Below are positions 53,960 through 62,778 of a DNA stretch of 64,000 bases, in pieces (within the stretch, counting starts at the first letter, position 1; every line of letters begins with the position of its first letter). The notes under the pieces are model-generated. The model saw only the letters and a list, made by a program, of their open reading frames with translations, was not told the DNA's origin and made no database searches. The DNA comes from CAYRQP01 sp964426545 (lineage in GTDB: Bacteria; Fermentibacterota; Fermentibacteria; Fermentibacterales; JCC-6): NCBI GenBank assembly GCA_964426545.1, contig CAYRQP010000003.1:73011-137010 (forward strand). The letters are read 5' to 3'. The position numbers and the translations under genes were made by a program.

Positions 53960-55309
53960 CTACAGTGCTGTTATTTTCTGTTTGATATTTGAGATTTTTC
54001 TCTTCAGTTCGAAGTCATCCTCACAAAGAAGATCGATTCTTTCAATCGAATTCAAAACGGTAGAATGGTCTCTTCCGGAGAAAAACGCACCTATCTCCTT
54101 TAGAGACAAAGACGTAAGGTCACGAATAAGCACCATGGCAACCTGCCGCGGTACAAGAACTTCGCGTTTTCTCTGTTTCCCCTTCAACTGACTTGGTGAA
54201 ACTTCGAATCCTTCAGCTACAGCTGCTGTTATTGCTCCGGGCGTAATCCTTTTAGAAAGAGAACCAAGGGTTGATTCTATTTCCCTGTGCACAAAATCAA
54301 GGTTGATATCGACATCAAGGAGTTTAGACATTGCTGCCAGCCTGTGAACAATACCTGACATCTGACGTATATTGTCTCTGATGGTTAGGGCAATGTGATC
54401 TATTACCGCATCAGGCACAATGATATTCTCTTCTTTGAACTGTTTTCTGATAATAACAAGACGCGTTTCATATTCCGGCCGTTTGATGTCCGCTATAAGA
54501 CCGGCTTCAAACCTGGAAACCAGTCGCTTCTCGACCCCGTTGAGTTCGTGGGGCGGTCTGTCGGAAGTTATCACTATTTGACGCCCTTTCTGATAGAACT
54601 CATTGAACCGGTGAAAAAACTGTTCTTGAAGTCCGACTTTGCCCTCCAAAAACTGAATGTCGTCGATAAGTAGATAATCAACATTAAGAAATTTATTCCT
54701 GAACTCATTCATTTTCGATGTTTCAATTGCTTTGACATACTCTTGCAGAAACAACTCCGACGAGATATATCTAAATGTCTTTTCCTCTCTGATCTGATGT
54801 GCAATAGCCTGAATAAGATGTGTCTTCCCCAGACCGACATCTCCATAAATAAAAAACGGATTGTGAGAAATAGAGCCTGGGTCTCTCGTTACAGCAATAG
54901 CTGTGGAATATGCAAGTTGATTGGATGGACCGGAAACGAAATGATCGAAAGTGTAGTTCCTACGCAGAAAATCAGTATTTCTGCTCAGGTTTTTATTTAA
55001 CTTTTTAGTTGTCGGGGAAGAAACCGGGCTACTGTGATAAGGCGCAGGTTCAGCAGCGGGACCCGTGAATGTCAGAATAAGGTCAGGTCTTCCGCTTAGT
55101 TCAAGAAATATCTCATCGATAAGGTCACCAAATCTAGATCTAGCTGCCCTTGCCGTGAATTCATTCGGGAAATTTACGATAAAGGAATTGTCTTCGATCG
55201 AAAGAAAAGTAGTTTTTTCAAGCCAGGATTGAAATGCAATCGGTTCTATTCTATCCCGAACAGCATCAAGGCAGAGACTCCAGAGCTCGGCAGGAACCAA
55301 ATCAGGCAT
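53960..55309 (-). CDS. dnaA: Chromosomal replication initiator DnaA
   Basis: About 449 residues. It has an N-terminal helicase-interaction domain with PIAFQSWLEKT, a variable linker, and an AAA+ domain with Walker A GDVGLGKTHL and LLIDDIQFLEGK. The C-terminal DNA-binding domain has the signature FSGRDHSTVLNSI, which reads the DnaA box. ATG 55309 is preferred; TTG 55321 would add four residues, and neither has a strong SD. It is transcribed away from rpmH, with the origin between them. Confidence 0.96.
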   Translation of the reverse strand: MPDLVPAELWSLCLDAVRDRIEPIAFQSWLEKTTFLSIEDNSFIVNFPNEFTARAARSRFGDLIDEIFLELSGRPDLILTFTGPAAEPAPYHSSPVSSPTTKKLNKNLSRNTDFLRRNYTFDHFVSGPSNQLAYSTAIAVTRDPGSISHNPFFIYGDVGLGKTHLIQAIAHQIREEKTFRYISSELFLQEYVKAIETSKMNEFRNKFLNVDYLLIDDIQFLEGKVGLQEQFFHRFNEFYQKGRQIVITSDRPPHELNGVEKRLVSRFEAGLIADIKRPEYETRLVIIRKQFKEENIIVPDAVIDHIALTIRDNIRQMSGIVHRLAAMSKLLDVDINLDFVHREIESTLGSLSKRITPGAITAAVAEGFEVSPSQLKGKQRKREVLVPRQVAMVLIRDLTSLSLKEIGAFFSGRDHSTVLNSIERIDLLCEDDFELKRKISNIKQKITAL

Positions 55310-55340
55310 TTCCGAAACCAATCATTTGTAATCTATCATA

Positions 55341-55464
55341 TTGAAAGATAAGTATTAACAATTTTATCCACACCGTTTTCCACAAAACTATATTCTTATA
55401 ACGCATTGAAAGATAATAAAATATAAAACATCCGCAACCCCTGTATATCAAAGATGTTGAAAAC
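55341..55464. other. oriC candidate, part 2 (dnaA-rpmH spacer)
   Basis: The divergent spacer contains TTATCCACA (55364-55372, consensus DnaA box), TTTTCCACA (55376-55384), an 11-base direct repeat TTGAAAGATAA (55341-55351 and 55407-55417) and TGTTGAAAAC (55455-55464), the last also present twice in the dnaA-dnaN spacer. All genes left of it for 22 kb are minus and all genes right of it plus, as expected for leading-strand genes leaving an origin. This is the most likely replication start. Confidence 0.65.
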
Positions 55465-55495
55465 TCCTCAACCAACGCTATATAATTTCAACTAC

Positions 55496-55524
55496 TTGAC
55501 ATGAAGTCAATATCAAACTAAATT
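55496..55524 (+). promoter_or_regulatory. Putative sigma-70-type promoter for rpmH
   Basis: TTGACA (55496-55501) and TAAATT (55519-55524) are 17 bases apart, 55 bases before the rpmH start. The -35 overlaps a small palindrome TTGAC-atgaa-GTCAA (55496-55510), which could be a binding site. Confidence 0.6.
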
Positions 55525-55578
55525 CACATCCCCGTATGGAATCTGTTCAAAAGTTAAATAGAACGAAAAGAGTAAAAA

Positions 55579-55713
55579 ATGAAAAGGACTTTTCAGCCCA
55601 GTAAACTTAAAAAAGCAAGAAAACATGGGTTCAGAGCAAGGATGTCGACAAAAAACGGCCGCAAAATTCTAAATGCAAGACGCCGTAAGGGAAGAAAAAA
55701 CCTTATTCCGTAA
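55579..55713 (+). CDS. rpmH: Ribosomal protein bL34
   Basis: The 44-residue, strongly basic protein starts MKRTFQPSKLKKARKHGFRA and ends KGRKNLIP, a clear match to bL34 of the large subunit. The dnaA-rpmH-rnpA-yidD-yidC order is the standard origin-region arrangement. The rnpA reading frame begins inside it. Confidence 0.95.
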   Translation: MKRTFQPSKLKKARKHGFRARMSTKNGRKILNARRRKGRKNLIP

Positions 55714-56050
55714 GAGGAAAACAATCAATCTGTCAGAAAAACTTGTCAAAGAAGACTTCAGAATAATCATCCGTAAAGGCAACCGGTACAGAGGAAAATA
55801 TCTCAAAGCTGTTTACAGAACTAACAAATTGAACTGCGCCAGACTTGGTTTTTCTGTTTCAGCAAAAGCGGGTAATGCTGTAAAGCGAAATCTCTTCAGA
55901 AGAAGAGTTAAGCAACTTTTCAGGGAAAATACAACACTGAAAAAGAAAGAAATCGATATAATAGTATTTCCGGTTGGAAAACTGGAACATAGTAGTTACA
56001 AAGGGCTTAAGGAAGATGTTAAGAAACTCAGCAAAGTATTTACAGAGTAG
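55673..56050 (+). CDS. rnpA: Ribonuclease P protein component
   Basis: The 125-residue basic protein contains LGFSVSAKAGNAVKRNLFRRRVKQLFRE, the RNR-type signature of the RNase P protein that helps the RNA subunit mature tRNA 5' ends. The only ATG (55673) lies within rpmH in another frame and has no SD. A non-ATG start after AAGAGGA (55713-55719), such as CTG 55730, would give a ~106-residue protein closer to the usual N-terminus. The start is unsettled. Confidence 0.9.
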   Translation: MQDAVREEKTLFRKRKTINLSEKLVKEDFRIIIRKGNRYRGKYLKAVYRTNKLNCARLGFSVSAKAGNAVKRNLFRRRVKQLFRENTTLKKKEIDIIVFPVGKLEHSSYKGLKEDVKKLSKVFTE

Positions 56051-56070
56051 TTACATCAAAAGAGAGATTT

Positions 56071-56301
56071 ATGAGAAGAGTAATACTGGCATTGATTCTA
56101 TTTTACAGAAAAGTCATTTCTCCCATTCTCCCCCCTTCTTGTATATATTCCCCTACCTGCAGTGAATATGCCGCGACGGCAATAGAGCGTTTTGGTTTTA
56201 TGAAAGGCAGTTGGCTGGCGCTGAAGAGAATTATAAAATGCAATCCATTCAAAAAAGGCGGGTATGATCCGGTTCCGCCCGATTGGGAGCACAGAAAATG
56301 A
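56071..56301 (+). CDS. yidD: Membrane protein insertion efficiency factor YidD
   Basis: The 76-residue protein has an amphipathic N-terminus (LILFYRKVISPIL) and the family motif CIYSPTCSEYAATAIERFG, with GSWLALKRIIKCNPF and GGYDPVP. YidD assists YidC at the membrane. Its stop overlaps the yidC ATG (ATGA). Confidence 0.95.
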   Translation: MRRVILALILFYRKVISPILPPSCIYSPTCSEYAATAIERFGFMKGSWLALKRIIKCNPFKKGGYDPVPPDWEHRK

Positions 56302-57908
56302 GTGATAAGGGCAGGCTTATCTTAGTTGCCGTTCTGATGACAGCAGTATTGTTCGTCAGCTGGAAGTTCATCAGCGGAAATAATCAGGATGAATCCGGGG
56401 AAACAATAGAGATATCTCAAAGTTCGGCGGAAATCAACGCAACACTATCGAATACAGACGCAGAAGAAATAGAAACTGAAGAAACCCACCCTACCGATAC
56501 ACTAACATCGGGCACTGAACAAGATAGCACGGACATAAGCAATGTTATCCGGGAACAGTCTGTAGTCGTAATCATCTATGATGAAGACGGTGAAGCGATG
56601 GTGGAAGGCACCATATCTACCCATAGCGGCGGTGTAACTTCCTGGGAACTATTGAAATATCCTGATAATCCCGGATCGGAACAAACAGGAAATGTCAATT
56701 TTAACGGAGATAACTGGATGTTCTGGGGTGTGGATTTCGACTACACCGGCCCGGATACAATCAGGGTCAGAAATGTCGAAGAAAAGAAAGTCATTTTTAC
56801 CCACTCAGACAGTACATCGATAGAGTATACATTCAGGGGCGGATTTTACGGATTTGAATTCGAAAACATAGGCATGCGGGGCATCCCTTATGTTCCTGCC
56901 GGTGTACTGCCGGTAAGTGAGCAGAAGGTCAATGAAGCTCGCTATTTCAAAGCGGGCTGGTATGCCGAGAAAGTACAGGATAAAGACGCGAAAGACCTTC
57001 AGGTGGAACTTCCAACCGGGAATGTTCGCTGGCTGGCAACACGCTCACATTACTTTGCCATAATCCTGATACCTGAATCAAATGACGAACGAGCCTATGG
57101 AAAAATCTATCTATGCAACGAAGACCAATCCCCTGCTATTGGTATACAGGACAATAAAATAACAGTATATGCAGGGCCGCTGGATTATAATGAACTTCAA
57201 GGGCTTGGGCGTGACACAAGACGCCTGATCGATTTCGGGTGGCCTGTTATCAGAGATATAGGCAGGCTTATATTCTGGTTCTTGAACTCTGTTCTTGGCT
57301 TCATACATAACTGGGGCTTGAAAATAATTGTACTCTCCATTGCTCTGAAAGTGATACTTCTCCCCCTTACGCAGAAAAGTTTCAAGTCGATGGCAATGAT
57401 GAAGGAAGTGCAGCCCAAGATGAAGGAAATCCAGGCTAAGTATAAGAATGACCCCAAAGCACAGCAGGCGGCTATGCAGAAACTCTACAAAGATGAAGGC
57501 GTAAACCCACTCGGAGGATGCCTTCCGATGATTATGCAAATGCCGGTATTCTTTGCTCTTTACAGAGTTCTTGCCAATACTGTACAACTGAGAGGTGCTC
57601 CATTTTTCCTTTGGATTCAGGATCTTTCCCGCCCTGAAATACTGATACCGTTCAACAGTCCTATTCTGGGGCTTCATGGCGTGGGGCTCCTGGCTATTAT
57701 GATGGGCGCTGCCATGTTCTTCCAGCAGAAACTGACAATGACAGACCAAAGTCAAAAAGGCATGATGTATATGATGCCCCTGTTCATGATGTTCATCTTC
57801 ATGAGATTTCCCGCCGGACTTACGCTGTATTGGTTTGCAAATAATCTATTGACTATAGTTCAGCAGGAGTACATCAAAAAGCAGATGGAAAAGAAAAAGC
57901 CGGCATAA
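56298..57908 (+). CDS. yidC: Membrane protein insertase YidC
   Basis: About 536 residues. It has an N-terminal membrane helix, a long periplasmic beta domain (~60-300, ending GPLDYNELQGLG), and the conserved C-terminal core from IHNWGLKIIVLSIALKVILLPLT, with the EVQPKMKEIQAKY loop. It inserts proteins alone or with SecYEG. ATG 56298 overlaps the yidD stop; an in-frame TTG at 56283 lies inside yidD. The usual downstream jag gene is absent. Confidence 0.95.
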   Translation: MSDKGRLILVAVLMTAVLFVSWKFISGNNQDESGETIEISQSSAEINATLSNTDAEEIETEETHPTDTLTSGTEQDSTDISNVIREQSVVVIIYDEDGEAMVEGTISTHSGGVTSWELLKYPDNPGSEQTGNVNFNGDNWMFWGVDFDYTGPDTIRVRNVEEKKVIFTHSDSTSIEYTFRGGFYGFEFENIGMRGIPYVPAGVLPVSEQKVNEARYFKAGWYAEKVQDKDAKDLQVELPTGNVRWLATRSHYFAIILIPESNDERAYGKIYLCNEDQSPAIGIQDNKITVYAGPLDYNELQGLGRDTRRLIDFGWPVIRDIGRLIFWFLNSVLGFIHNWGLKIIVLSIALKVILLPLTQKSFKSMAMMKEVQPKMKEIQAKYKNDPKAQQAAMQKLYKDEGVNPLGGCLPMIMQMPVFFALYRVLANTVQLRGAPFFLWIQDLSRPEILIPFNSPILGLHGVGLLAIMMGAAMFFQQKLTMTDQSQKGMMYMMPLFMMFIFMRFPAGLTLYWFANNLLTIVQQEYIKKQMEKKKPA

Positions 57909-57993
57909 GCAGAACGGGTACCTCAAAATGAAATGCGACTGTCGAGTTTTCTGAACGAAAAATGAAAGTATCATATAACCCCGGAGAACCAAC

Positions 57994-58224
57994 TTGCTGA
58001 ATGCTGAAATCGTTCTTCATGCATTGCTTATTGTTCTCGGGCTGTTGTGGTGCAGGCGAATTTTCAAGTGGCGACACAGGGATTTGGAAGAATTCAAAAC
58101 AACCCAAAGTAAAACAATCAAAAGTATTGCGATTCTATCATGGACCTCTGCTGTCATTATAGGGTTGCTGATATTTAGGTATATTCTGAATCATGCAATC
58201 AATGTATTTAGTGCGTTAAGATAA
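57994..58224 (+). CDS. Small two-helix membrane protein of unknown function
   Basis: The 76-residue protein has two membrane segments (VLHALLIVLGLLW and AILSWTSAVIIGLLIFRYIL) joined by a basic, hydrophilic loop. Start TTG 57994 has GGAGA six bases upstream. It takes the place where jag is usually found between yidC and mnmE. I recognise no family; the SD and position are the only support. Confidence 0.5.
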   Translation: MLNAEIVLHALLIVLGLLWCRRIFKWRHRDLEEFKTTQSKTIKSIAILSWTSAVIIGLLIFRYILNHAINVFSALR

Positions 58225-58233
58225 AAGGAGACA

Positions 58234-59481
58234 ATGAGTTTGAGTAGTATTATCTATGCTTCCGCAACACCCGAAGGGACGTCTGCGCTTGCGGTGATAA
58301 GAATCAGCGGAACCGGTTCTGCATCTCTTGTCGAAAAACTGATGAAACTGAACAAAGGCAGACTTTCGGGTATGCGCAGAAAAGTTGGAAATATCTATGA
58401 TGGAAATAATGTCGTTGATAACATAGTAGCCCTTACCTGGATAGCAGATAAAAGCTATACCGGCGAGGAAATGGTTGAATTGATCTGCCACGGCGTTCCG
58501 GAGATTGTAGAGAATATACGCCGGGTTATAAAGAAAAACGGTGCAATTATGGCTTCTCCGGGTGAGTTTACTAAGAAAGCATACCTGGCAGGTAAGATGT
58601 CACAAACTGAAGTCATAGCACTGTCGCTGATATTCGAAGGAAGACAAAAACAGGCAGAAGAAACAGGACTCTTCATAAAAGAGTATAGAAGAATGCTGGA
58701 AAAACTAAGGAACTTCCGCGAAGAGCTGGAAGGAAACATAGAATTCGCTGAGGCTCATCCATCATCGGGAACCCGGAACCCGAAGGAAACAGTACTCGAA
58801 CTGGCGGAAGAATCAGAAAGCCTTCTTATACTGGCACGCTCAATGGAGGGAAAAAGTTCCGTTTGGATAATGGGACCGAGGAATGCAGGAAAATCTACAT
58901 TATTTAACCTATTGACTGTCACCGGAGACGCCCTTGTCTCGGAAATACCCGGAACGACGCGAGACGGTGCAGGAAAAGAGATAGAAATATCAGGGAAACG
59001 ACTGATAATACAAGACACCGCCGGAACAGACGGAACCGGACTTGATAGAGAGGCTGCTGAAAAAGTAATAGATAAGTTAAATTCCCGCGATAAAATCATC
59101 TGGATGTCAGTCGGCGGCGAAGAACAACTCCCCGGGAAATTAAGAAGCAGAGTAGAAGATGTTATAGAAGTCGCTTCAAAATCTGACATCTGTAACATGA
59201 TAAACAACAATACTATACCTATGTCGTCAGTAACCGGAGAAGGAATCTCGGAACTTAAGAAACGGTTGGTCAATAATGTGGGAAAAGAAACAGCATCCGC
59301 CATCGCACTGTCTGTCAGAGACGCCATTCAGGAAGCCGCAGGATGCATAAATGCCGATGACTATGCACTGGCGGGGGAAATACTGTTAGGTGCAGAACAA
59401 GAGCTCGAAATGATCTTCGATGAGAAAAGCCTAAAACTATCGGTAGAAAGAGCTCTTTCGAATCTTTGTGTCGGTAAATAA
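58234..59481 (+). CDS. mnmE: tRNA-modification GTPase MnmE
   Basis: The 415-residue protein has a folate-binding N-terminal domain, a helical domain, and an inserted G domain with G1 GPRNAGKS (214-221), GTTRD and DTAG. It ends with LCVGK, holding the catalytic-tail Cys412. MnmE and MnmG add the carboxymethylaminomethyl group at U34 of tRNAs. It is shorter than the usual ~450. The base-specificity motif is SKSD (315-318) instead of NKXD, and in G1 the usual R-P order is P-R. SD AAGGAG precedes the ATG. Confidence 0.94.
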   Translation: MSLSSIIYASATPEGTSALAVIRISGTGSASLVEKLMKLNKGRLSGMRRKVGNIYDGNNVVDNIVALTWIADKSYTGEEMVELICHGVPEIVENIRRVIKKNGAIMASPGEFTKKAYLAGKMSQTEVIALSLIFEGRQKQAEETGLFIKEYRRMLEKLRNFREELEGNIEFAEAHPSSGTRNPKETVLELAEESESLLILARSMEGKSSVWIMGPRNAGKSTLFNLLTVTGDALVSEIPGTTRDGAGKEIEISGKRLIIQDTAGTDGTGLDREAAEKVIDKLNSRDKIIWMSVGGEEQLPGKLRSRVEDVIEVASKSDICNMINNNTIPMSSVTGEGISELKKRLVNNVGKETASAIALSVRDAIQEAAGCINADDYALAGEILLGAEQELEMIFDEKSLKLSVERALSNLCVGK

Positions 59482-59483
59482 TC

Positions 59484-61313
59484 GTGACAGATATCTACGA
59501 TGTAATAATAATAGGCGGCGGCCATGCCGGAATAGAAGCTGCACTCGCGGTTCAGCGATTATCCTGTTCTGCTCTTCTGATAACATTCGACAAGGCGCGA
59601 ATAGGGGAGATGTCCTGTAATCCTGCAATTGGCGGAATAGCAAAAGGAACGCTGGTTCGGGAGATAGATGCTCTTGGAGGAGCAATGGCGCGCTCTGCAG
59701 ATAGCACACGGCTGCAGTTCAGAATGCTGAACAGAAAGAAGGGCTCCGCCGTATGGGGTCCCCGCATGCAGTCAGATGCTTCGGAATACGCAAAAGCACA
59801 GCAGCGGGAATTAGAAACCGCAGGTATTGATGTAATTGAAGATGAAGTACTGGAACTGCTGGGCAGTACACAGCACGTAGATGGCGTCATATGCAGGAAT
59901 ACCGGAGAAATCAGGGGAAAAGCCGTTGTAATAGCAACCGGCACATTTCTAAACGGCATTCTTTATCGCGGAGAGGAAAAATGGGAAGGGGGCAGAGTTG
60001 ATGACAGTTCATCAATATCCCTCGAGAAAGATCTTCGTGCAAGAATGTTCCACGTGGAACGATTTAAGACAGGAACGCCACCGCGCATATATAGAGACTC
60101 TGTAGATACTACAGTTCTAATAACGCAGAAAGGAGAAGAGGGTGAGTACTTCTTCTCATTCAATGGCGGAGTAATACCCCTGCAGGAAGAACCTTGTTTC
60201 ATAACCGGGACAAATGAAGATACAATGAAAGCAGCAAAGAAATATCTAAGCGAATCCCCGCTTATGACAGGCAGGATAGAAGGCATCGGACCCAGATACT
60301 GTCCAAGCTATGAAGATAAGGTTGTAAAATTCCCCGATAGGCCCAAGCATACGATATTTGTGGAGCCGATGGGATATGAATCAGACTATTTCTATCTGAA
60401 CGGCTTATCAACAAGCCTTCCGCGAACAGCGCAGGAAGAAATGGTAAGAAGTCTGACCGGGTTCAACGATGCCGAAATAGCAGTTTACGGCTATGCGGTT
60501 GAATATTCTTTCTTTAACTCATCTGAAATTGATTCTACCCTATGCCTGAACAGGTCAGATAATCTCTATTGTGCAGGCCAGGTATGCGGGACATCAGGAT
60601 ATGAAGAAGCAGCGGCGCTGGGTCTTATGGCTGGGGCTAATGCCACCCGTAGCGTTATGGGAAAAGAAGCACTCACGCCGGATAGACTGGTAAGCTATCT
60701 TGGTGTCATGGTTGAAGATATAACTCTGAAGGGGACAAAGGAGCCGTACCGTCTGTTTTCCTCAAGAGCAGAGAACCGGCTGCACCTCCGCCAGGATAAT
60801 GCAGACCGCCGAATGTTTTCATTTGCTACCTTTCTTGATGTTCTGCCGATGGAACAGAGAGAGAGAATTTCGAAGAGAATCGAAGAAAGCAAAGAAATAG
60901 AGAAATCAATCGATGAAACTGTCATTGAAGGAGTTAAGGGAAGTAAATGGTGCAGAAGACCGGAGATAACAGCCGACAGATTGATTCAGGAAATACCCGA
61001 TCTTCTAAAATTCGACAGAAAACTCGTAGAGAGTGTAATGCTCGATGAAAAATACAAAGGTTATATTAGGCGGAACAATAAACTTGTAGAGGATACCAGG
61101 AAAGCATCAGGAATTAATCTGGACGGTATTAAAGACTATATGCAGGTGGACGAAATCTGCAGAGAGGCAAGGGAAATTCTAGAATCTGCAAAGCCTTCAA
61201 CATTGGCAGATGCAGAAAAACTCCCGGGATTGCGTCCCACCGATCTCCAGGGACTTCTTCTGCATATAATGCTGCTTGAAAAGGAAAAATATAATGTTCC
61301 ACGTGGAACATAA
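59484..61313 (+). CDS. mnmG: tRNA U34 carboxymethylaminomethyl-modifying FAD enzyme MnmG
   Basis: The 609-residue protein has the FAD motif IIGGGHAGIEAALA, EMSCNPAIGGIAKGTLVREIDALGG, RFKTGTPPRI and CGTSGYEEAAALGLMAGANA. It partners MnmE. Start GTG 59484 lies two bases after the mnmE stop. Two parS-type palindromes lie in its coding sequence: one in the MFHVER codons and one providing NVPRGT at the C-terminus. Confidence 0.96.
   Translation: MTDIYDVIIIGGGHAGIEAALAVQRLSCSALLITFDKARIGEMSCNPAIGGIAKGTLVREIDALGGAMARSADSTRLQFRMLNRKKGSAVWGPRMQSDASEYAKAQQRELETAGIDVIEDEVLELLGSTQHVDGVICRNTGEIRGKAVVIATGTFLNGILYRGEEKWEGGRVDDSSSISLEKDLRARMFHVERFKTGTPPRIYRDSVDTTVLITQKGEEGEYFFSFNGGVIPLQEEPCFITGTNEDTMKAAKKYLSESPLMTGRIEGIGPRYCPSYEDKVVKFPDRPKHTIFVEPMGYESDYFYLNGLSTSLPRTAQEEMVRSLTGFNDAEIAVYGYAVEYSFFNSSEIDSTLCLNRSDNLYCAGQVCGTSGYEEAAALGLMAGANATRSVMGKEALTPDRLVSYLGVMVEDITLKGTKEPYRLFSSRAENRLHLRQDNADRRMFSFATFLDVLPMEQRERISKRIEESKEIEKSIDETVIEGVKGSKWCRRPEITADRLIQEIPDLLKFDRKLVESVMLDEKYKGYIRRNNKLVEDTRKASGINLDGIKDYMQVDEICREAREILESAKPSTLADAEKLPGLRPTDLQGLLLHIMLLEKEKYNVPRGT
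60046..60061. promoter_or_regulatory. parS-like site within mnmG
   Basis: TGTTCCACGTGGAACG matches the full palindrome at 61295-61310 in 15 of 16 positions and the bacterial parS consensus (TGTTnCACGTGnAACA-like). It lies about 2 kb before parA, in the codons for MFHVER. Confidence 0.7.
61295..61310. promoter_or_regulatory. parS site at the mnmG 3' end
   Basis: TGTTCCACGTGGAACA is a perfect 16-base palindrome and matches the known ParB-binding consensus. It overlaps the last mnmG codons and lies ~0.7 kb before parA. ParB bound here would load and spread to segregate the origin. Confidence 0.88.
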
Positions 61314-61378
61314 GGCTGACAGGAAAACTAAATACATTACAGAATATCACAGTACACATTAAAGAGAGAATACAACAA

Positions 61379-62017
61379 ATGGTTAACCGGGTTCTTCCCC
61401 CTGTTCAAGAGATGAAAAGCGATAGTTCACTTCTGGGTTACGAAATGACCGATGGGGAAATAGAGTTACTATCTGTCTTTACAGAGATAATCATGAGAGA
61501 AGCAAAAACAACAAATCTTATAGGTCCCAAAGAGTCTATACGGTTATGGAGCAGACACATACTTGAATCGATAGCATATATAAAAATGCTTGATATTTCA
61601 AAACCGGTTGTTGATGTAGGAACCGGGGCGGGATTTCCGGGGGTCATACTCGCAATCTGCGGTTTATCGGTTACGCTTGTTGAACCGAGGCGGAAGAGGG
61701 CGGAATTTTTGATAAAAGTAAAAAAAGAATTGTCGCTCGATTCAGCAGAAATTATAGAGAAGAAAATCGAGACAATTCCTGCCTTTCCGAAAGGGACACA
61801 GTTTACGGGAAGAGCAGTAAAGGGCAGAGAGAAGCTTATAGAACTTATAGAAAAGGGGAGGAACAAAGATTTTACACTTGTATATCGCGTACCCGATGAT
61901 GAGTATTCGGGGAAAGGGAATGTGATATGTCTACCGGTTCCACCGCTTGACCGCAGCGGAATTCTTGTGCAATATCAGATAAGCGGGAAACAAATAAAAG
62001 GAAATACGGAGAAGTAA
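61379..62017 (+). CDS. rsmG: 16S rRNA (guanine527-N7)-methyltransferase RsmG
   Basis: The 212-residue protein has NLIGPKESIRLWSRHILESI and the SAM-binding DVGTGAGFPGVILAI. It methylates G527 of 16S rRNA. The order mnmE-mnmG-rsmG-parA-parB is the common origin-proximal cluster. The stop shares one base with the parA start. Confidence 0.93.
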   Translation: MVNRVLPPVQEMKSDSSLLGYEMTDGEIELLSVFTEIIMREAKTTNLIGPKESIRLWSRHILESIAYIKMLDISKPVVDVGTGAGFPGVILAICGLSVTLVEPRRKRAEFLIKVKKELSLDSAEIIEKKIETIPAFPKGTQFTGRAVKGREKLIELIEKGRNKDFTLVYRVPDDEYSGKGNVICLPVPPLDRSGILVQYQISGKQIKGNTEK

Positions 62018-62778
62018 TGTCCAGAATTATTGCAGTGGCAAACCAAAAAGGCGGGGTGGGGAAGACAACCACGGTTGTTAACCTGAGTGCAAGTCTTGCA
62101 CTTAGTGACAAAGAAGTGCTTGTTCTGGATATGGACCCACAAATGAATGCTACAGAAGGACTTGGTACTGTTGTAAAAGAGGGGCAGACGGATATAATCT
62201 CTCTGTTGTATGGAGATACCGTAATAGAAGATGCAGTAGTAAAGACGGAAGTTGAAGGACTATTCGTAATTCCCGGGTCGAAAAAACTCGCCGGGATAGA
62301 AATAGAACTTGCCAATGATGAGAACCGTGAATTCTATTTGACAGAAGCGCTGAAAGTAGGGCACAGGAAGTATGATTTCATATTGATAGATTGCCCGCCA
62401 TCGCTGGGACTCCTTACATTAAATGCACTTGTAGCAGCATCAGAGGTACTCATAACGCTGCAGGGAGAATATTATGCACTCGAAGGGCTCTCGCAGTTAA
62501 TACAGACAGTAAAGAAAGTAAGACATCACTGGAACCCCGCGTTACGGCTTGGCGGAGTGCTGCTGACAATGTTCGACCGAAGATTGAACCTGAGCAGAGA
62601 AGTTGCTGCCGAGGTGAAGAAACACCTTGGAAACGCTTTATATGAGACTCGCATTCCAAGAAATGTTAAACTGGGAGAAGCTCCCGGATTCGGTAAACCG
62701 GTTATACTATACGCCGCAAAATCAAAAGGGGCATTGAGTTACCTAAATCTAGCCAGGGAGGTGCTGAAAGATGAGTAA
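62017..62778 (+). CDS. parA: Chromosome-partitioning ATPase ParA (Soj)
   Basis: The 253-residue protein has a deviant Walker A (KGGVGKTTTVVNLSASLA), DMDPQMNATEGL and LIDCPPSLGLLTLNAL. It is short and lacks an N-terminal helix-turn-helix, as chromosomal Soj proteins do. It drives movement of ParB-parS complexes. It overlaps parB by eight bases. Confidence 0.95.
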   Translation: MSRIIAVANQKGGVGKTTTVVNLSASLALSDKEVLVLDMDPQMNATEGLGTVVKEGQTDIISLLYGDTVIEDAVVKTEVEGLFVIPGSKKLAGIEIELANDENREFYLTEALKVGHRKYDFILIDCPPSLGLLTLNALVAASEVLITLQGEYYALEGLSQLIQTVKKVRHHWNPALRLGGVLLTMFDRRLNLSREVAAEVKKHLGNALYETRIPRNVKLGEAPGFGKPVILYAAKSKGALSYLNLAREVLKDE

